Below, in pieces: positions 1 through 6,587 of a stretch of DNA of 8,242 nt (position 1 is its first letter; each line of letters starts with the position of its first letter). Position numbers and translations under genes: made by a program. The notes under the pieces were generated by a model, which saw nothing but the letters and a program-made list of their open reading frames with translations, ran no database searches and was not told the DNA's origin. Location: the NCBI GenBank assembly GCA_002705465.1, contig PAGS01000064.1:1-8242 (forward strand). The letters are read 5' to 3'. Source of the stretch: Halieaceae bacterium. GTDB lineage: Bacteria; Pseudomonadota; Gammaproteobacteria; Pseudomonadales; Halieaceae.

Positions 1-114
1 CGAGGCAAAGCAGGCGGGCCACCTAGCAGCTCTGTGCCGGGCGGCCAAACGTGTGCAGCGATACGAGGACAAAGAAGAAGAATACGAAAGTAGCAGAGGG
101 CCGGCAGGAACGGG
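1..114. other. Unrecognised purine-rich left end
   Basis: I recognise no gene here. From 62 to 127 the plus strand is 54 purines out of 66 bases, unlike the balanced composition of the rest of the window. The frame that continues into the transporter fragment is closed by a TAG at 91-93. The other plus-strand frames give charged or low-complexity peptides with no membrane character, although the missing N-terminal half of the transporter should lie here. The stretch could be poor-quality or chimeric sequence at a contig end, a real deletion or insertion junction, or decayed coding sequence. Nothing visible decides between these. Confidence 0.4.
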
Positions 115-660
115 ATGGGGGAGGGGGTGGCCGTGCTGACCCTGGGCGCCACCGCGCCCGCCGTACCGGAATCGATGATGCCTCCTTGGCAGGTGCTACA
201 GCTTGCCGCGCCGGTCACGCTGCCAAATGGCTCGGTGGTCGAGTCTGAGGTCGGTCTGTTTCAGCTGATTTACGCGACGACTTCAGGCGCGGTCTTTGCG
301 TCAATGCTGGCTTATATTGCCGCCCAGTACTGCGATGTGCAGCTTTATCACTTTTGGAAGCGCGTGACCAAAGGCAAGCATCTTTGGTTGCGCAACAACT
401 TCAGTACCCTGCTGAGTCAGTTGGTCGACTCCGTCATGGTGGTCACCGTGACATTTGGTGCGGCGTTTCTCTCTGGGGACATCGCCATCGCGGCACTTGC
501 CACGCTCGTCGGCAGCAACTACGCGTTCAAAGCGCTGTGCGCTTTGGCAGACACGCTACCTTTATATCTCGCCGTACATTGGTTGAGGCAATACTTGCAG
601 CTGTCTCCGGGCGAGTACGCTATTACCCAGTCGCCAGATGCAATAGCCCCGACTCCCTGA
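115..660 (+). CDS. Queuosine precursor transporter, YhhQ/DUF165 family, 5'-truncated
   Basis: This encodes the C-terminal part of an inner-membrane protein of the YhhQ (DUF165, TIGR00697) family, which imports queuosine precursors used for tRNA wobble-base modification. The family signature is clear: SMLAYIAAQYCDV at residues 63-75, then FWKRVTKGKHLWLRNN at 80-95 and STLLSQLVDS at 97-106, followed by a FKALCALADTLPLYL helix at 138-152. Hydrophobic segments lie near residues 51-71, 105-135 and 138-160. Family members usually have about 220 or more residues. Here there are 181, and the first helices and the conserved TDL-type loop are missing. An in-frame TAG at 91-93 blocks extension, and the ATG at 115 falls inside what should be a membrane helix, so it is probably not the native start. 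It may be a pseudogene or an artefact of a damaged left end. The last 38 bp overlap hda tail to tail. The family call is firm; whether it works is doubtful. Confidence 0.7.
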   Translation: MGEGVAVLTLGATAPAVPESMMPPWQVLQLAAPVTLPNGSVVESEVGLFQLIYATTSGAVFASMLAYIAAQYCDVQLYHFWKRVTKGKHLWLRNNFSTLLSQLVDSVMVVTVTFGAAFLSGDIAIAALATLVGSNYAFKALCALADTLPLYLAVHWLRQYLQLSPGEYAITQSPDAIAPTP

Positions 661-1330
661 CAAACGGCACCGTGACGGCGCGGCGTTGAGCCAAACTGAG
701 TTGGTCCAGCGCGTTCACAAAGCTGACGACTCGCAATGGATTGCGGGTCAACCTGATCGAGCAGTAACGCATGACGTCTTCGCTGAGCCGCAAACCGATC
801 GCCTCGCCCCTCAGGCGGAGTAAGTCAGCAATCTGTTCTTCGCTGAAGTGCGGCATTTGAAACACCGGAAGACTGCTCAGACGCGACCGGAGATCGGGGA
901 GCATGTCCGCAAGCTGTTGAGGTGCTGCCGATGCAGTAACCAGCAGGCGCGCACCCGATTCCTCACATAAGTTGAAGAAGCCAAACAAGCCCTCTTGCCA
1001 GACCCGGCTCCCGGCGATCCTATCGACGTCATCTAACGCGATAACGCGCGCGGTTTCGGCGCCGGCCAATACCTTATCGGGCGGGAAACCGCCAAACTCG
1101 CGCAAAGGAACGTAACGCGCATACTGGCCATGCGCCTCGCAGCACGCCTGAAGCAGGTGGCTTTTGCCCATACCACCCGGGCCCCACAGGTATGCGCCGT
1201 GTTCGGGAAATGGCTCGGCGACCAGCAGCTGTTCCAACGCCGACGTCTCCGGGCGGCTCAGCCAATTTTCCCAGCTGGCAAGATCCTCCCGACGCATCTG
1301 CAAAGGTATCTGGGTTGACGACGTGGTCAT
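623..1330 (-). CDS. hda: DnaA regulatory inactivator Hda
   Basis: Hda is a AAA+ protein that, with the DNA-loaded sliding clamp, stimulates hydrolysis of DnaA-bound ATP and so prevents re-initiation of replication. The 235-residue length fits the family (233 in E. coli). Visible elements are an N-terminal clamp-binding type motif, QIPLQM, at residues 7-12; a canonical Walker A, GPGGMGKS, at 50-57; a Walker B region, RVIALDDVDRI, at 95-105; the box VII motif LPDLRSRL at 144-151, with the putative arginine finger R150; and a C-terminal VPFVRE motif at 221-226 matching the family's IPFVKE. The tail after that motif runs a few residues longer than in E. coli. The ATG start puts the clamp motif where it belongs. 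The gene lies 31 bp downstream of the DUF2066 gene and probably shares its transcript. No strong ribosome site is seen before the ATG, which may mean translational coupling. DnaA itself is excluded by the length and the lack of a DNA-binding domain. Confidence 0.93.
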   Translation of the reverse strand: MTTSSTQIPLQMRREDLASWENWLSRPETSALEQLLVAEPFPEHGAYLWGPGGMGKSHLLQACCEAHGQYARYVPLREFGGFPPDKVLAGAETARVIALDDVDRIAGSRVWQEGLFGFFNLCEESGARLLVTASAAPQQLADMLPDLRSRLSSLPVFQMPHFSEEQIADLLRLRGEAIGLRLSEDVMRYCSIRLTRNPLRVVSFVNALDQLSLAQRRAVTVPFVRESGLLHLATG

Positions 1331-1361
1331 GAATGTCAGTCTCGCACTGCCTTAACGTCGA

Positions 1362-2396
1362 TCAGGAATCCAGCCAATTCAGTATCAGCCCACCATCGCT
1401 GTCCGGGTCGCTGCTGACCCAGGTGAAATTGGTTAGCGGCGCCATCAGGCGCGTGAGTGTCTCCGCGTCGCCGATCCCGGTTAATTCCACCGTCAGCGTA
1501 TCACCCTGCACGGCAATAGGCCTTGCATGCTCCAACGTCTGAATTGCAGCGATACTCTGGGTGACGGCCATAAAGTCCTCGAGACTAATTACATTGCGGA
1601 TCCTGACCTGCAGTGTCTTCTGCGTGCCCTGCGTCGTCAGCGATACCGCATATTGCCGGCGCATCTCGCCCATCGCCAAGGACAGTCCCGGCGCAATCAA
1701 GGCCGCGCTCGAGTCGGCTTGCACGGAGACCGACTGCTCGCCGCTACTATCGCGATATACCCATTCACCAATATAGCGTCCGTTGCTCAAGCCGATCAGC
1801 CGACCGACCAGAAGGTGCGTCATCCCGTATCGTTCAGACGCCTCCACAATTGGCCCGAAGTCTCTATCCCACAGGGTTTTGGGCGACACCAAGACTGAGT
1901 CCGAGAGATCATAAAGCGGCCGCCGCAATTTGACGCCCAGCGCATCGAATGAATCACTTAAATCGACCCAAAGCGTCTCCTCGGCAGGCGTGTTACCGAA
2001 GCGGCGGCCCATCCGGTCATCAACCACTAGCCAGAGAAGAATGGGAGGACGGGTGTCGGCCCAGATGGTCCCGTTGGCTGCTTTGATGAGATCGTCGATC
2101 ATTATCGGGTCGATGTGCGCAACAAAACGCGTGCCGCTCACGGTGCGTTCGAATTGATAAAGAGACAGATTAGAACGAGCGTCAGCTAGCGTCCTTCTCA
2201 CCTCAGGGTGCGCCAGGAGCGCTCTGTCGCCAGACCGCTTGAGCAAGGCCTGCTCGAATGCCTCCTTGGCAGCCTCATCCATGGCCTGCTCACTCCGATT
2301 GGGCACTTGAATACGGACGACAATATCCGCCGTCTGGGCGCAGGCAGACTGGTGAAGGCTCATCCCGACCATGAGCCAACAGGTCAACAGCGCCAT
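1362..2396 (-). CDS. Exported DUF2066 domain protein of unknown function
   Basis: A 344-residue protein of the DUF2066 family, whose function is unknown. The N-terminus reads as a signal peptide with a hydrophobic stretch from residue 2 to about 14 and a likely cleavage after SACA (residue 20), which predicts a periplasmic or envelope location. The body shows the family pattern: an early region rich in alternating charge (EAAKEAFEQALLKRSG), then GTRFVAHIDPIMIDDLI, and a conserved RPPILLWLVVDD segment. I chose the ATG at 2396 because GGGAG sits six bases upstream and the signal peptide then begins cleanly. A GTG at 2459 in the same frame would add 21 residues, including an RR pair, and cannot be excluded. 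The gene is first in a two-gene minus-strand unit with hda and diverges from purM. The same association occurs in Pseudomonas, as far as I recall, but no role follows from it. Confidence 0.85.
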   Translation of the reverse strand: MALLTCWLMVGMSLHQSACAQTADIVVRIQVPNRSEQAMDEAAKEAFEQALLKRSGDRALLAHPEVRRTLADARSNLSLYQFERTVSGTRFVAHIDPIMIDDLIKAANGTIWADTRPPILLWLVVDDRMGRRFGNTPAEETLWVDLSDSFDALGVKLRRPLYDLSDSVLVSPKTLWDRDFGPIVEASERYGMTHLLVGRLIGLSNGRYIGEWVYRDSSGEQSVSVQADSSAALIAPGLSLAMGEMRRQYAVSLTTQGTQKTLQVRIRNVISLEDFMAVTQSIAAIQTLEHARPIAVQGDTLTVELTGIGDAETLTRLMAPLTNFTWVSSDPDSDGGLILNWLDS

Positions 2397-2402
2397 GGCA
2401 TT

Positions 2403-2407
2403 CTCCC
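2403..2407 (-). promoter_or_regulatory. Ribosome binding site deciding the DUF2066 start
   Basis: On the minus strand this reads GGGAG, six bases before the ATG at 2396. It favours that ATG over the in-frame GTG at 2459. Confidence 0.5.
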
Positions 2408-2486
2408 ATCGCCGGAACGTGACGGTCAGGTGTTCACTTTTAAGCCTCGCGATCAGCACCGCGCTTCTGCACCTCGCTACATTGCT

Positions 2487-2514
2487 TTTGTAGGAATTCT
2501 GAAGACATTATCAA
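2487..2514 (-). promoter_or_regulatory. Candidate sigma-70 promoter for DUF2066-hda
   Basis: On the minus strand a -35-like TTGATA (2509-2514, 5 of 6 to consensus) is followed after 16 bases by a -10-like TACAAA (2487-2492, 4 of 6). Transcription would begin near 2480, leaving a leader of about 85 bases. It lies in the 193-bp divergent region between the DUF2066 gene and purM. This is a match by eye only. Confidence 0.3.
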
Positions 2515-2589
2515 CCAAACTCGCGGCCATTGCTTTCCAGCGTCAAGCCAGCAGATTACTATCACGCTTCCATTGGCCGAGAACAGCCC

Positions 2590-3630
2590 ATGACGGACTC
2601 ATCCTCTTCGCAACCCTCTCTCACCTACCGCGATGCCGGCGTTGATATCGACGCCGGCAATGCGTTGGTGGAGCGAATCAAATCGGTCAGTCGGGCCACC
2701 CATAGACCCGAGGTACTGACCGGTCTGGGCGGCTTCGGCGCGATGTGTGCCATTCCGCCCGGGTATGCGGAGCCCATACTGGTCTCAGGCACCGACGGCG
2801 TCGGCACCAAACTGAAGCTGGCGATAGACCTCGGTATCCACGACACCATTGGTATCGATTTGGTCGCTATGTGTACCAACGATATCGCGGTAGTGGGCGC
2901 GGAACCGCTGTTCTTTTTGGACTACTACGCCACGGGCAAACTCAATGTGGAGGTTGCTACGACGGTGGTCTCGGGTATTGGCAAAGGCTGCGAACTGGCG
3001 GGGGCGGCGCTGGTTGGTGGTGAGACGGCTGAGATGCCGGGGATGTACGAAGGTGAAGACTACGACCTTGCAGGTTTCTGTGTTGGCATCGTGGAACGCG
3101 CCAACATTATCGATGGCAGCCGCGTTCAATCTGGCGACGCCCTCATCGCCCTCCCCTCCAGTGGCCCACACTCAAACGGCTACTCTCTGATACGAAAGGT
3201 GCTGGAGATGACAGGAGCAGATGTTGCTCAGCCCTGCGGCAACATGAGTCTGGGCGAAGCGCTTTTGACGCCCACCACTATTTACAATCGACCCCTGATG
3301 GCCTTGCAAAAAGTCATCGACATTAAGGCGATGGCACACATCACAGGTGGGGGTATTCTCGAGAATCTGCCGCGCGTGTTGCCTGCAGGACTGGGGGCGA
3401 TGATCCACCAGTCCAGCTGGCAGTTTCCGCCTGTTTTCAGCTGGTTGCAGGACAGCGGCAATATCGACGAGCAGGAAATGCTGCGCACATTTAACTGCGG
3501 GATTGGCATGATTCTGGTGGTCAGTGAGCCAGAGGTCCAAGACACGCTAGGGGCGCTGCAGGATCAAGGCATTACAGGGTGGGAGCTGGGGTGTATTAGC
3601 GAGACCGCGACAGGCGTCCAGCTCTGCTGA
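2590..3630 (+). CDS. purM: Phosphoribosylformylglycinamidine cyclo-ligase (AIR synthetase)
   Basis: PurM catalyses the ATP-dependent closure of FGAM to aminoimidazole ribonucleotide, the fifth step of de novo purine synthesis in the cytoplasm. The 346 residues match the usual length (345 in E. coli) and align throughout. The family start is [17 protein letters not shown] (residues 15-31). The nucleotide-binding segment [14 protein letters not shown] is at 65-78, with [14 protein letters not shown] at 85-98 and [16 protein letters not shown] at 103-118. [13 protein letters not shown] follows at 141-153, [10 protein letters not shown] at 191-200, [16 protein letters not shown] at 250-265 and FNCGIGMI at 301-308. 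The ATG at 2590 gives the family's MTD start; an in-frame TTG at 2530 would add a 20-residue tail with no counterpart in E. coli PurM. It heads a plus-strand operon, with purN starting 10 bases after its stop. No clear promoter or purine operator was seen upstream. Confidence 0.97.
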   Translation: MTDSSSSQPSLTYRDAGVDIDAGNALVERIKSVSRATHRPEVLTGLGGFGAMCAIPPGYAEPILVSGTDGVGTKLKLAIDLGIHDTIGIDLVAMCTNDIAVVGAEPLFFLDYYATGKLNVEVATTVVSGIGKGCELAGAALVGGETAEMPGMYEGEDYDLAGFCVGIVERANIIDGSRVQSGDALIALPSSGPHSNGYSLIRKVLEMTGADVAQPCGNMSLGEALLTPTTIYNRPLMALQKVIDIKAMAHITGGGILENLPRVLPAGLGAMIHQSSWQFPPVFSWLQDSGNIDEQEMLRTFNCGIGMILVVSEPEVQDTLGALQDQGITGWELGCISETATGVQLC

Positions 3631-3633
3631 GGG
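3629..3633 (+). promoter_or_regulatory. Ribosome binding site of purN, overlapping the purM stop
   Basis: GAGGG begins inside the purM TGA (3628-3630) and stands seven bases before the TTG at 3641. It supports this unusual start codon and suggests translational coupling of purN to purM. Confidence 0.55.
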
Positions 3634-3640
3634 CCATCTC

Positions 3641-4288
3641 TTGAACAAGCGCATCGCGGTACTCCTATCCGGACGAGGCTCCAACTTCCAGTCGATACTC
3701 ACGGCCAGCCAATCAGGCACGCTGGGCGGTCAGGTCGGCATTGTCATCAGCAACCGGCCGGGGGCTGGCGGGCTGGATGTCGCCCGAGAGGCTGCGATCC
3801 AAACAGCGCTGATTGACCATCAATCCTATGAGAGCCGCGAGGCATTCGACGCGGATCTCGCCGGCGTGCTCGAGAGCCAGTCCCCCGATCTGCTGGTTTT
3901 GGCCGGCTTCATGCGTATTTTGACGCCGGGCTTTGTCTCCCGGTTCGCAGGACGGCTTATGAATATCCACCCGTCGCTGCTTCCGCTTTATCCCGGCCTG
4001 CATACACACCAGCGAGCATTGGATGCGGGTGATACCCATGCTGGCGCGACAGTGCACTACGTGACAGGGGAACTTGACGGCGGTCCGCCGGTCTTACAAG
4101 CAAAGGTTGCAGTCCAACCAGACGACGACGAAGAATCGCTCGCGGCGCGGGTACTGCAGGTGGAGCATCAGATCTATCCCACCGCCATCAATTGGCACCT
4201 GTCGGGCAGGTTACAATTTCAGCAGGGGATATTGCATCTGGACGACAAGCTCGTCCCGCCAACCGGGCGGCAATGGGAGTCATCATGA
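3641..4288 (+). CDS. purN: Phosphoribosylglycinamide formyltransferase 1 (GAR transformylase)
   Basis: PurN transfers a formyl group from 10-formyltetrahydrofolate to GAR, the third step of purine synthesis. The protein has 215 residues, close to the family's usual 210 or so. The N-terminal IAVLLSGRGSNFQSI (residues 5-19) carries the GAR phosphate-binding loop. VLAGFMRIL lies at 86-94. The catalytic triad is visible as N108 and H110 in MNIHPSLLP (107-115) and D146 in ELDGGP (144-149). YPGLHTHQRAL at 117-127 is also typical. Translation should start at a TTG, since no ATG or GTG lies between the purM stop and the conserved first strand, and GAGGG is well placed before it. The 3' end overlaps the next gene by four bases (ATGA), so purM, purN and the DUF3108 gene form one coupled unit. 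The folate-independent PurT is excluded by size and motifs. Confidence 0.96.
   Translation: MNKRIAVLLSGRGSNFQSILTASQSGTLGGQVGIVISNRPGAGGLDVAREAAIQTALIDHQSYESREAFDADLAGVLESQSPDLLVLAGFMRILTPGFVSRFAGRLMNIHPSLLPLYPGLHTHQRALDAGDTHAGATVHYVTGELDGGPPVLQAKVAVQPDDDEESLAARVLQVEHQIYPTAINWHLSGRLQFQQGILHLDDKLVPPTGRQWESS
4275..4279 (+). promoter_or_regulatory. Ribosome binding site of the DUF3108 gene
   Basis: GGGAG inside the purN 3' end, five bases before the ATG at 4285. It selects this start over the earlier in-frame ATGs at 4192 and 4273, which would spoil the signal peptide. Confidence 0.5.
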
Positions 4289-5013
4289 ACCGATACAGAA
4301 TACAGTGGGCCAGCGCGCTGATCGGATTGGCGCTGATGGGCATGGGCTTTTCGACTGCTCACGCAAGTGGCTTATCACTCTATGAGGCTACCTACACAAC
4401 GAAGGTGATCGGCATCAAGGTTACCCTCAACCGCAGGCTGACCCGGGACGGAGATCGGTTTCACCTTAGCCAAGCAGGAAAAACCTTTTTACTCAAGCTC
4501 AACGAGGACTCTCATTTCTCGCTCAACGGGAACCAAATTGTGGGTGAGGCGTTTGTGTACCAACTGGGTGGCGTCAGTAACCGCCGGCGCGAGGTACTTT
4601 TTGACCAACAGAACGGCACCATCCGTAGCCTCAAGAAAGAGGAGTGGACCGAGCATCCTTGGTCTCCAGACGTCCTTGACCGGCTCAGTCAACAAGAGCA
4701 AATGCGCTTAAAACTGCTGGGGTCGGAGACACTCCCTGAGCGCATTTCCCTCTCCATCATTGATGGTCCGCGCATCAAGCTGAAGCATTTTGACCTGGTG
4801 GAGACAGGGACACTGGATACCTCGGTAGGCACCTTGAACACGGTGCATTACACCCTTCGCCACGATGACCCCTCGGAGCGTAGCTCTGATGCCTGGCTGG
4901 CAACGGATCACGATTTTTTAATGGTGCGCACCGAGCACGTTGAGGATGGCTCGAAGACCGTGATTGAAATTCAGAGTGCCACGGTGGAAGGCAGCCCTGT
5001 CAAAGGAACCTGA
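4285..5013 (+). CDS. Exported DUF3108 domain protein of unknown function
   Basis: A 242-residue protein that I assign to the DUF3108 family, function unknown. It begins with a standard signal peptide: basic residues R3 and R5, a hydrophobic core from about 9 to 22, and a likely cleavage after AHA at residue 27. The mature part opens with LYEATYTTKVIGIKVTLNRRL, the usual start of the family, in which a beta-rich chain asks for a YEA-type strand followed by alternating polar and hydrophobic stretches. No catalytic motif is apparent. The ATG overlaps the purN stop as ATGA, so expression is very likely coupled to purine synthesis genes. A gene of this kind next to purN is also found in Pseudomonas, as I recall. 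A periplasmic or outer-membrane-linked role is plausible from the leader, but nothing ties it to purines beyond position. Confidence 0.82.
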   Translation: MNRYRIQWASALIGLALMGMGFSTAHASGLSLYEATYTTKVIGIKVTLNRRLTRDGDRFHLSQAGKTFLLKLNEDSHFSLNGNQIVGEAFVYQLGGVSNRRREVLFDQQNGTIRSLKKEEWTEHPWSPDVLDRLSQQEQMRLKLLGSETLPERISLSIIDGPRIKLKHFDLVETGTLDTSVGTLNTVHYTLRHDDPSERSSDAWLATDHDFLMVRTEHVEDGSKTVIEIQSATVEGSPVKGT

Positions 5014-5033
5014 CGGTTGACTCCCAACTGATC

Positions 5034-5072
5034 ACGGGCGCTTTTCATGGGCGCTTCCCATAGGTGCTCCTT
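5034..5072 (+). repeat. Degenerate 13-bp tandem repeat, three units
   Basis: Three adjacent 13-base units lie in the convergent gap: 5034-5046, 5047-5059 and 5060-5072. Units 1 and 2 agree at 10 of 13 positions and share GGGCGCTT. Units 2 and 3 agree at 9 of 13. Unit 2 with the next two bases also forms a small hairpin (ATGGG paired with CCCAT, 5047-5061). There is no T-run after it in either direction, so it is not a standard intrinsic terminator. The rest of the 133-bp gap between the DUF3108 gene and dcd shows nothing recognisable. Confidence 0.35.
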
Positions 5073-5146
5073 GGGCGGTCTCCAGAGGATGGCCTCAAGG
5101 CGACGACGCAGGTCCAAGACCGCGTCTCGGGCTCGCTTGGTCGATT

Positions 5147-5713
5147 CTATGCCCGCGGCAAGGTTACACCACGCTGCCCCTGATACTTGCCGCCCCGATC
5201 GGCATAGCTCGTTTCGCACACCTCATCGGATTCGAAAAACAGCATCTGGGCAACGCCTTCGTTGGCATAGATTTTTGCCGGTAAGGTGGTCGTGTTGGAA
5301 AACTCCAGAGTGACATGCCCCTCCCACTCCGGTTCCAGCGGGGTGACATTGACGATGATGCCACAGCGCGCATAGGTGGACTTTCCCAGACAAATAGTCA
5401 GCACATTGCGCGGAATACGGAAATACTCAATGGTGCAGGCCAAAGCAAAGGAGTTAGGTGGAATCACGCAGACATCGCCCTCGACATGAACAAAACTGTC
5501 CTCGTCGAAGCGCTTGGGGTCCACGGTCGCAGAGTGGATGTTGGTGAACACTTTGAATTCCCGAGAACACCGGACGTCGTAACCATAACTCGAGGTGCCA
5601 TAGGAGATCAGACGCTGATCGCCATCCATGCGGACCTGATCTGGCGCGAAGGGCTCGATCATACCCTCCTGTTCTGCCATCCGCCGGATCCATCGATCTG
5701 ATTTGATACTCAC
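5147..5713 (-). CDS. dcd: dCTP deaminase
   Basis: Dcd deaminates dCTP to dUTP, which dUTPase turns into dUMP for thymidylate synthesis. The 188 residues match the Pseudomonas enzyme in length and nearly in sequence. [13 protein letters not shown] opens the protein. SYGYDVRC lies at residues 42-49, then IPPNSFAL at 84-91, [10 protein letters not shown] at 109-118 with the active-site serine and arginine (S112, R116), and [20 protein letters not shown] at 123-142, where E137 corresponds to the catalytic glutamate E138 of E. coli. [12 protein letters not shown] at 176-187 ends it. Archaeal-type bifunctional dCTP deaminase/dUTPase is less likely given the close match to proteobacterial monofunctional enzymes. 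Translation starts at a GTG with AGGAG seven bases upstream (5721-5725). The gene follows mrp by 38 bases on the same strand, so the two are probably co-transcribed. It meets the DUF3108 gene head-on at its 3' end. Confidence 0.97.
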   Translation of the reverse strand: MSIKSDRWIRRMAEQEGMIEPFAPDQVRMDGDQRLISYGTSSYGYDVRCSREFKVFTNIHSATVDPKRFDEDSFVHVEGDVCVIPPNSFALACTIEYFRIPRNVLTICLGKSTYARCGIIVNVTPLEPEWEGHVTLEFSNTTTLPAKIYANEGVAQMLFFESDEVCETSYADRGGKYQGQRGVTLPRA

Positions 5714-5720
5714 GCCTATT

Positions 5721-5725
5721 CTCCT
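5721..5725 (-). promoter_or_regulatory. Strong ribosome binding site of dcd
   Basis: AGGAG on the minus strand, seven bases before the GTG start at 5713. It confirms the non-ATG start that the family alignment also requires. Confidence 0.6.
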
Positions 5726-5751
5726 ATCTGTTCAGCTCGTCCACGGGACAC

Positions 5752-6558
5752 TCAATCGCCCATGCTGATAATGGGCGCGGGAACAGGTCGCTGCTGCCCC
5801 AAACCGGCCATCAGCTTCAGCGCCGCCTCTTGATAGACCACCGCGATGGGCCCTTTGGGGTCTGCCAGTACGATGGGATGCCCCTGATCCGAATGCTCCC
5901 GGATGGCTCTGTCGAGGGGGATCTGTCCGAGCAGTGGCACATCATATTGATCGGCCAATTGCTGACCACCGGCCTCGCCAAAGAGCGGCTCGACCTGACC
6001 ACAGGCAGTGCAGACGTGGGCGGCCATGTTCTCAATCAGGCCCAACACCGGCACTTCAACCTTCCGGAACATTTCGATGCCTTTGCGGGCATCGAGCAAC
6101 GCGATGTCCTGTGGCGTGGTAACGATCACCGCGCCCGACAACGTGGCACGCTGCGAGAGCGTCAACTGAATATCGCCCGTACCGGGCGGCATATCGACCA
6201 GCAGTACGTCTATATCGCCCCAAAGCGTCTTCTCAAGCAGCTGGCTCATGGCCGAGCTAGCCATCGGGCCGCGCCACACCATCGGTGTCTTGGCGGAGCT
6301 CAGATAACCCATCGACATGGTTTTGAGCCCGTGTGCCTCCACGGGCAGCAAAAACTCGCCGTCCTGTTGATCAGGGATGGTGCTTTCGGGCACGCCCAGC
6401 ATGTGCTGTTGGCTCGGGCCGTAAATGTCGGCATCGAGCAGACCCACGGTCAAACCCTGCTGCTTGAGCGCTGCTGCCAAGTTGGTCGTCACGGTCGACT
6501 TACCCACGCCACCCTTTCCGGAGGCCACAGCGACAACGTGGTGAGAGCCTGACACCAC
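5752..6558 (-). CDS. mrp: Iron-sulfur cluster carrier ATPase Mrp/ApbC
   Basis: A P-loop ATPase of the Mrp/NBP35 family that binds and transfers Fe-S clusters to apoproteins in the cytoplasm. With the start used here it has 268 residues. The deviant Walker A GKGGVGKS is at 14-21, DADIYGPS at 42-49, VWRGPM at 94-99, and the Walker B-like [15 protein letters not shown] at 119-133. The cluster-binding CTAC pair (C183, C186) sits in [12 protein letters not shown], as in the family. The MIP18/DUF59 domain found at the N-terminus of many longer homologues is absent, which also occurs in other members. I chose the GTG at 6558 because GAGG lies six bases upstream. A TTG at 6588 is an in-frame alternative (278 residues), but it has no ribosome site and overlaps a good -10 hexamer. 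It precedes dcd by 38 bases and diverges from metG. ParA/MinD-type partition proteins are excluded by the CxxC pair and the Mrp motifs. Confidence 0.94.
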   Translation of the reverse strand: MVSGSHHVVAVASGKGGVGKSTVTTNLAAALKQQGLTVGLLDADIYGPSQQHMLGVPESTIPDQQDGEFLLPVEAHGLKTMSMGYLSSAKTPMVWRGPMASSAMSQLLEKTLWGDIDVLLVDMPPGTGDIQLTLSQRATLSGAVIVTTPQDIALLDARKGIEMFRKVEVPVLGLIENMAAHVCTACGQVEPLFGEAGGQQLADQYDVPLLGQIPLDRAIREHSDQGHPIVLADPKGPIAVVYQEAALKLMAGLGQQRPVPAPIISMGD

Positions 6559-6564
6559 TGTTTT

Positions 6565-6568
6565 CCTC
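6565..6568 (-). promoter_or_regulatory. Ribosome binding site favouring the GTG start of mrp
   Basis: GAGG on the minus strand, six bases before the GTG at 6558. No comparable site precedes the TTG at 6588. Confidence 0.4.
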
Positions 6569-6587
6569 GACTTTTTCTGAATAGACA

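Noticed and set aside
51..248. 65-codon plus-strand frame at the left end
   Set aside because: The peptide is low-complexity (KKK, GGGGG runs) and overlaps the conserved transporter frame; it resembles no known protein.
2483..2562. Possible plus-strand promoters for purM (TTGCTT at 2483 or 2530 with CATTAT or TACTAT)
   Set aside because: The first has only 3 of 6 and 4 of 6 matches, the second a 21-base spacer. Neither is better than chance by eye. No purine-repressor-type palindrome was seen.
2208..2645. 145-codon plus-strand frame across the DUF2066 5' end and the purM start
   Set aside because: It is antisense to one gene and out of frame with the other, with no family resemblance.
5047..5061. 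Hairpin ATGGG-CCCAT as a terminator between DUF3108 and dcd
   Set aside because: The stem is only five base pairs, and no T-run follows on either strand.
4971..5219. Minus-strand frame of 82 codons filling the DUF3108-dcd gap
   Set aside because: It overlaps both flanking genes, begins inside dcd in another frame, and has no ribosome site or recognisable motif. The middle part looks helical, but composition alone can produce this.
5830..6552. Long 240-codon open frame on the plus strand opposite mrp
   Set aside because: It is antisense to the well-conserved mrp gene, its peptide is rich in H, R and Q with no recognisable domain, and GC-rich codon bias in the real gene explains its openness.
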